A DNA stretch of 64,000 bases from Phaeodactylum tricornutum CCAP 1055/1. Taxonomy: Eukaryota; Bacillariophyta; Bacillariophyceae; Surirellales; Neidiaceae. This document shows positions 62,600 through 64,000 of the stretch, piece after piece (position 1 is the first letter of the stretch; the number at the start of each line of letters is the position of its first letter). Under the pieces are notes generated by a model. The model was not told the origin of the DNA. It was given only the letters and a program-made list of their open reading frames with translations, and did no database searches. The position numbers were made by a program, and so were the translations under genes. The stretch is taken from NCBI RefSeq assembly GCF_000150955.2, contig NC_011672.1, forward strand, positions 868,001 through 932,000. The letters run 5' to 3'.

Positions 62600-62908
62600 T
62601 GTTGATAATTCCATTGGGCCTACTAAATCTTTCCCAATCCGTTGTGACAAGACTGATACTTTCCCAATCCGTTGTGACAAGATTGATAGTACCAAAGAAC
62701 CTATCACGGTTACATACAGAGCTTTAACGTCCTACGAACGTTCTAGTCTTCCCGTTTACATTTCAAACAAGTCATCGCCATATGAAACAGTCATTGGCGA
62801 TTCAGCTGCATCATACAAACTCAATCACGATTCTCAAACTAGTCATAAATCTTATTAGTTCATCGATTTCCATCATTCGCGTTCTTGCGTTTGTAGAGCT
62901 CATCTATA
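62600..62908 (+). repeat. Right LTR of the copia element
   Basis: 309 bp, nearly identical to the left LTR (one visible difference close to its end), followed by the CTTTG duplication. Confidence 0.88.
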
Positions 62909-62913
62909 CTTTG

Positions 62914-63213
62914 TATCTTTGCCAAAAATTCATGTACATTTGCTATGAGACACACCAAATCAGAATCAGTCATAAAACTAAACCCACACGTGGATTCGTC
63001 TCATTCGCAGCTTCAAAACGATACCATTGTTTCTAATACTACTATAAAACTGCAATGTATACTTTCATTTTAAAGTCGGATTTTGATGTTGAAATGCAAA
63101 AATAGGGTTCAGGGTTAGAATTATAGCGAACATTTAGCCGGTTTTACTCGTTTGTTGAGGCAAATGCGTTTCTCATTTTGTATGCCCACTTGAGCTTTAA
63201 ACTGTAAACTGTT
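62914..63213. other. Interior of the pogo-like element without coding remnant
   Basis: AT-rich stretch between the right LTR and the transposase remnant. It corresponds to the 3' part of the DNA transposon after loss of most of the catalytic domain; no gene seen. Confidence 0.45.
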
Positions 63214-63786
63214 CTATACTTCATATACCAATACCATTGGCAACATGGCATTCCATCCAAGTGGTGTTGTGGTAGAAATTGTCGGCATCGAGGAATTTAG
63301 CCGTGGGGTTTGGTCCATATTGATAACAAACTGCTTGTCCCTGTCTGGTGTTACGAGACAAGGCCGAAATGCAGTAACAAATTCTCGAGCCGCATTTCTC
63401 ATTTCTTCAGGGTTTCTCTGGCATTCGTGAGTTCTTGTGCAAATTACGTACCTGTGGGAACGCAGAAAACGCCTCACAACCTTAATTCTTGCTCCGTCGG
63501 ATTTTTGTCGGAAGTATTGGAATCCCTTCCTGTTGCAGCTCCAAAAGCCACATCAAAAGGTCATCTTCGAATGGTTCAAGGAATGATTTCGGGCCTTCAC
63601 ATACAGAAATGCTTTTGGGTTTGCTTTCTCGAGTGCTTCCGCGTTTTTCTCCCACCGTTGGACTCGCGATAATTGCAAACTGAGGTCTCTGCATACTTTC
63701 CCCTTTTCACAACCCTCTTCCACAAGTGACTGCACTTTAGAAAGGAGTACCAACTTTTCTCGGTTACTGTACTTGCGACAAGGCAT
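63214..63786 (-). pseudogene. Pogo-like transposase remnant
   Basis: Minus-strand pieces of a DNA-transposon transposase. The first (from 63786, MPCRKYSNREKLVLLSKVQS) looks like the N-terminal helix-turn-helix; the second (63694-63482) holds GPKSFLEPFEDDLLMWLLEL, a Tc5/CENP-B type DNA-binding segment; the third (63477-63214) holds RRFLRSHRYVICTRTHECQ and INMDQTPRLN, where MDQTP marks the first catalytic Asp of the DDE domain in pogo-like elements. The frame changes between pieces one and two (near 63560-63600) and again near 63480-63500. The rest of the DDE domain is missing after about 63214, so the copy is dead. Confidence 0.75.
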
Positions 63787-63978
63787 GTTGTCAGTTAATC
63801 TAGACTAGTAATGCCTTGTCCTCATCTAATGGAAGACACTCTTCTCTGTCATGGTCGACAATCAACTGTTTGAATGTAGTCTCAAATGATCCACAATTTT
63901 GAAAAATATTAAAGAGAACCCGGACAGAATTGCCACAACTTTGTATTTCACCCGGATATTGATGTACAATTGGTTTTA

Positions 63979-63998
63979 CAAAGTTCCGTCCTCTACGG
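63979..63998 (-). repeat. Right terminal inverted repeat of the pogo-like element
   Basis: CAAAGTTCCGTCCTCTACGG, the reverse complement of the left end apart from one base. The TA target follows as the last two bases of the window. Confidence 0.82.
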
Positions 63999-64000
63999 TA

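Larger units (their letters stand above)
56025..62908 (+). mobile_element. Ty1/copia LTR retroelement, young but internally rearranged
   Basis: A fossil copia-type element of 6.9 kb with 309-bp LTRs at both ends and a perfect 5-bp target duplication CTTTG (56020-56024 and 62909-62913). The LTRs differ at one visible position, so the insertion is recent. Parts: 5' leader and start of gag (plus, 56334-56588), gag-like region (minus, 58632-59630), protease and integrase (minus, 56580-58610), integrase end, reverse transcriptase and RNase H (plus, 59944-62590). The mixed orientations show that at least two copies are combined; it is broken by a few rearrangements. It resembles the diatom CoDi copia groups. 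Confidence 0.85.
56005..63998 (-). mobile_element. Pogo-like DNA transposon remnant, split by a nested LTR element
   Basis: The left end (from 56005, CCGTAAAGGACGGAACTTTG) matches the reverse complement of the right end (to 63998) with one visible difference, and both are bordered by TA (56003-56004 and 63999-64000), the target of Tc1/mariner-pogo elements. Without the LTR element inserted at 56025-62908, the transposon is only about 1.1 kb. Its interior carries an incomplete transposase on the minus strand at 63214-63786. Confidence 0.75.

Overview
The window looks like nuclear DNA of a diatom, most likely a pennate species such as Phaeodactylum tricornutum. This is inference from gene style, not a database match. 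Genes are dense, mostly single-exon or with short GT-AG introns of about 70-125 bp. Several proteins begin with a signal peptide followed by an ASAFAP-like motif (Phe at +1), the bipartite plastid address used by diatoms. The retroelements are Ty1/copia-like, as is common in diatom genomes. Layout, left part (1-44.8 kb): a partial FAD oxidoreductase, a tandem-repeat array, an alanine aminotransferase-like enzyme, a GT49-type glycosyltransferase, a giant VPS13 lipid-transfer protein (two exons, about 3,900 aa), a mitochondrial-type membrane protein overlapping an ARMT1/DUF89 gene, an HMG-box protein, KRI1, a plastid-type FKBP with an inserted SAM domain, a three-exon phosphoglycerate mutase, an AAAP amino-acid transporter, an SPX-cytidylyltransferase fusion, a sulfotransferase-like/aminotransferase fusion, LEO1, a plastid thioredoxin with two SAP-like repeats, a CREG protein, a DUF4246 protein and a second GT49 paralogue. 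The genes are ordinary housekeeping or metabolic units with no operon-like logic; neighbours are often divergent or convergent with short gaps. Right part (44.8-64 kb): an accessory zone rich in mobile DNA with a few genes between (DUF547, a YkgJ-type cysteine-cluster protein, a divergent Rab GTPase and a secreted Cys-rich protein). It holds a palindromic MITE-like repeat, a copia reverse-transcriptase/RNase H fragment flanked by an identical 87-bp repeat, a 1.46-kb Mutator-like element (TIRs of about 145 bp, imperfect 9-bp target duplication) carrying a decayed CYP97-like P450 fragment, and a nested structure at 56.0-64.0 kb. In that nest a pogo-like DNA transposon (TIRs ending exactly at the window edge, TA duplication) is interrupted by a young, internally rearranged copia LTR element (309-bp LTRs, 5-bp duplication). 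The most interesting items are the FKBP/SAM insertion, the SPX-cytidylyltransferase fusion, the TIR element with captured P450 sequence, the Rab with altered GTPase motifs, and the transposon-in-transposon nest. Splice sites and targeting calls are read by eye and need transcript data; sequence identities quoted are visual comparisons.
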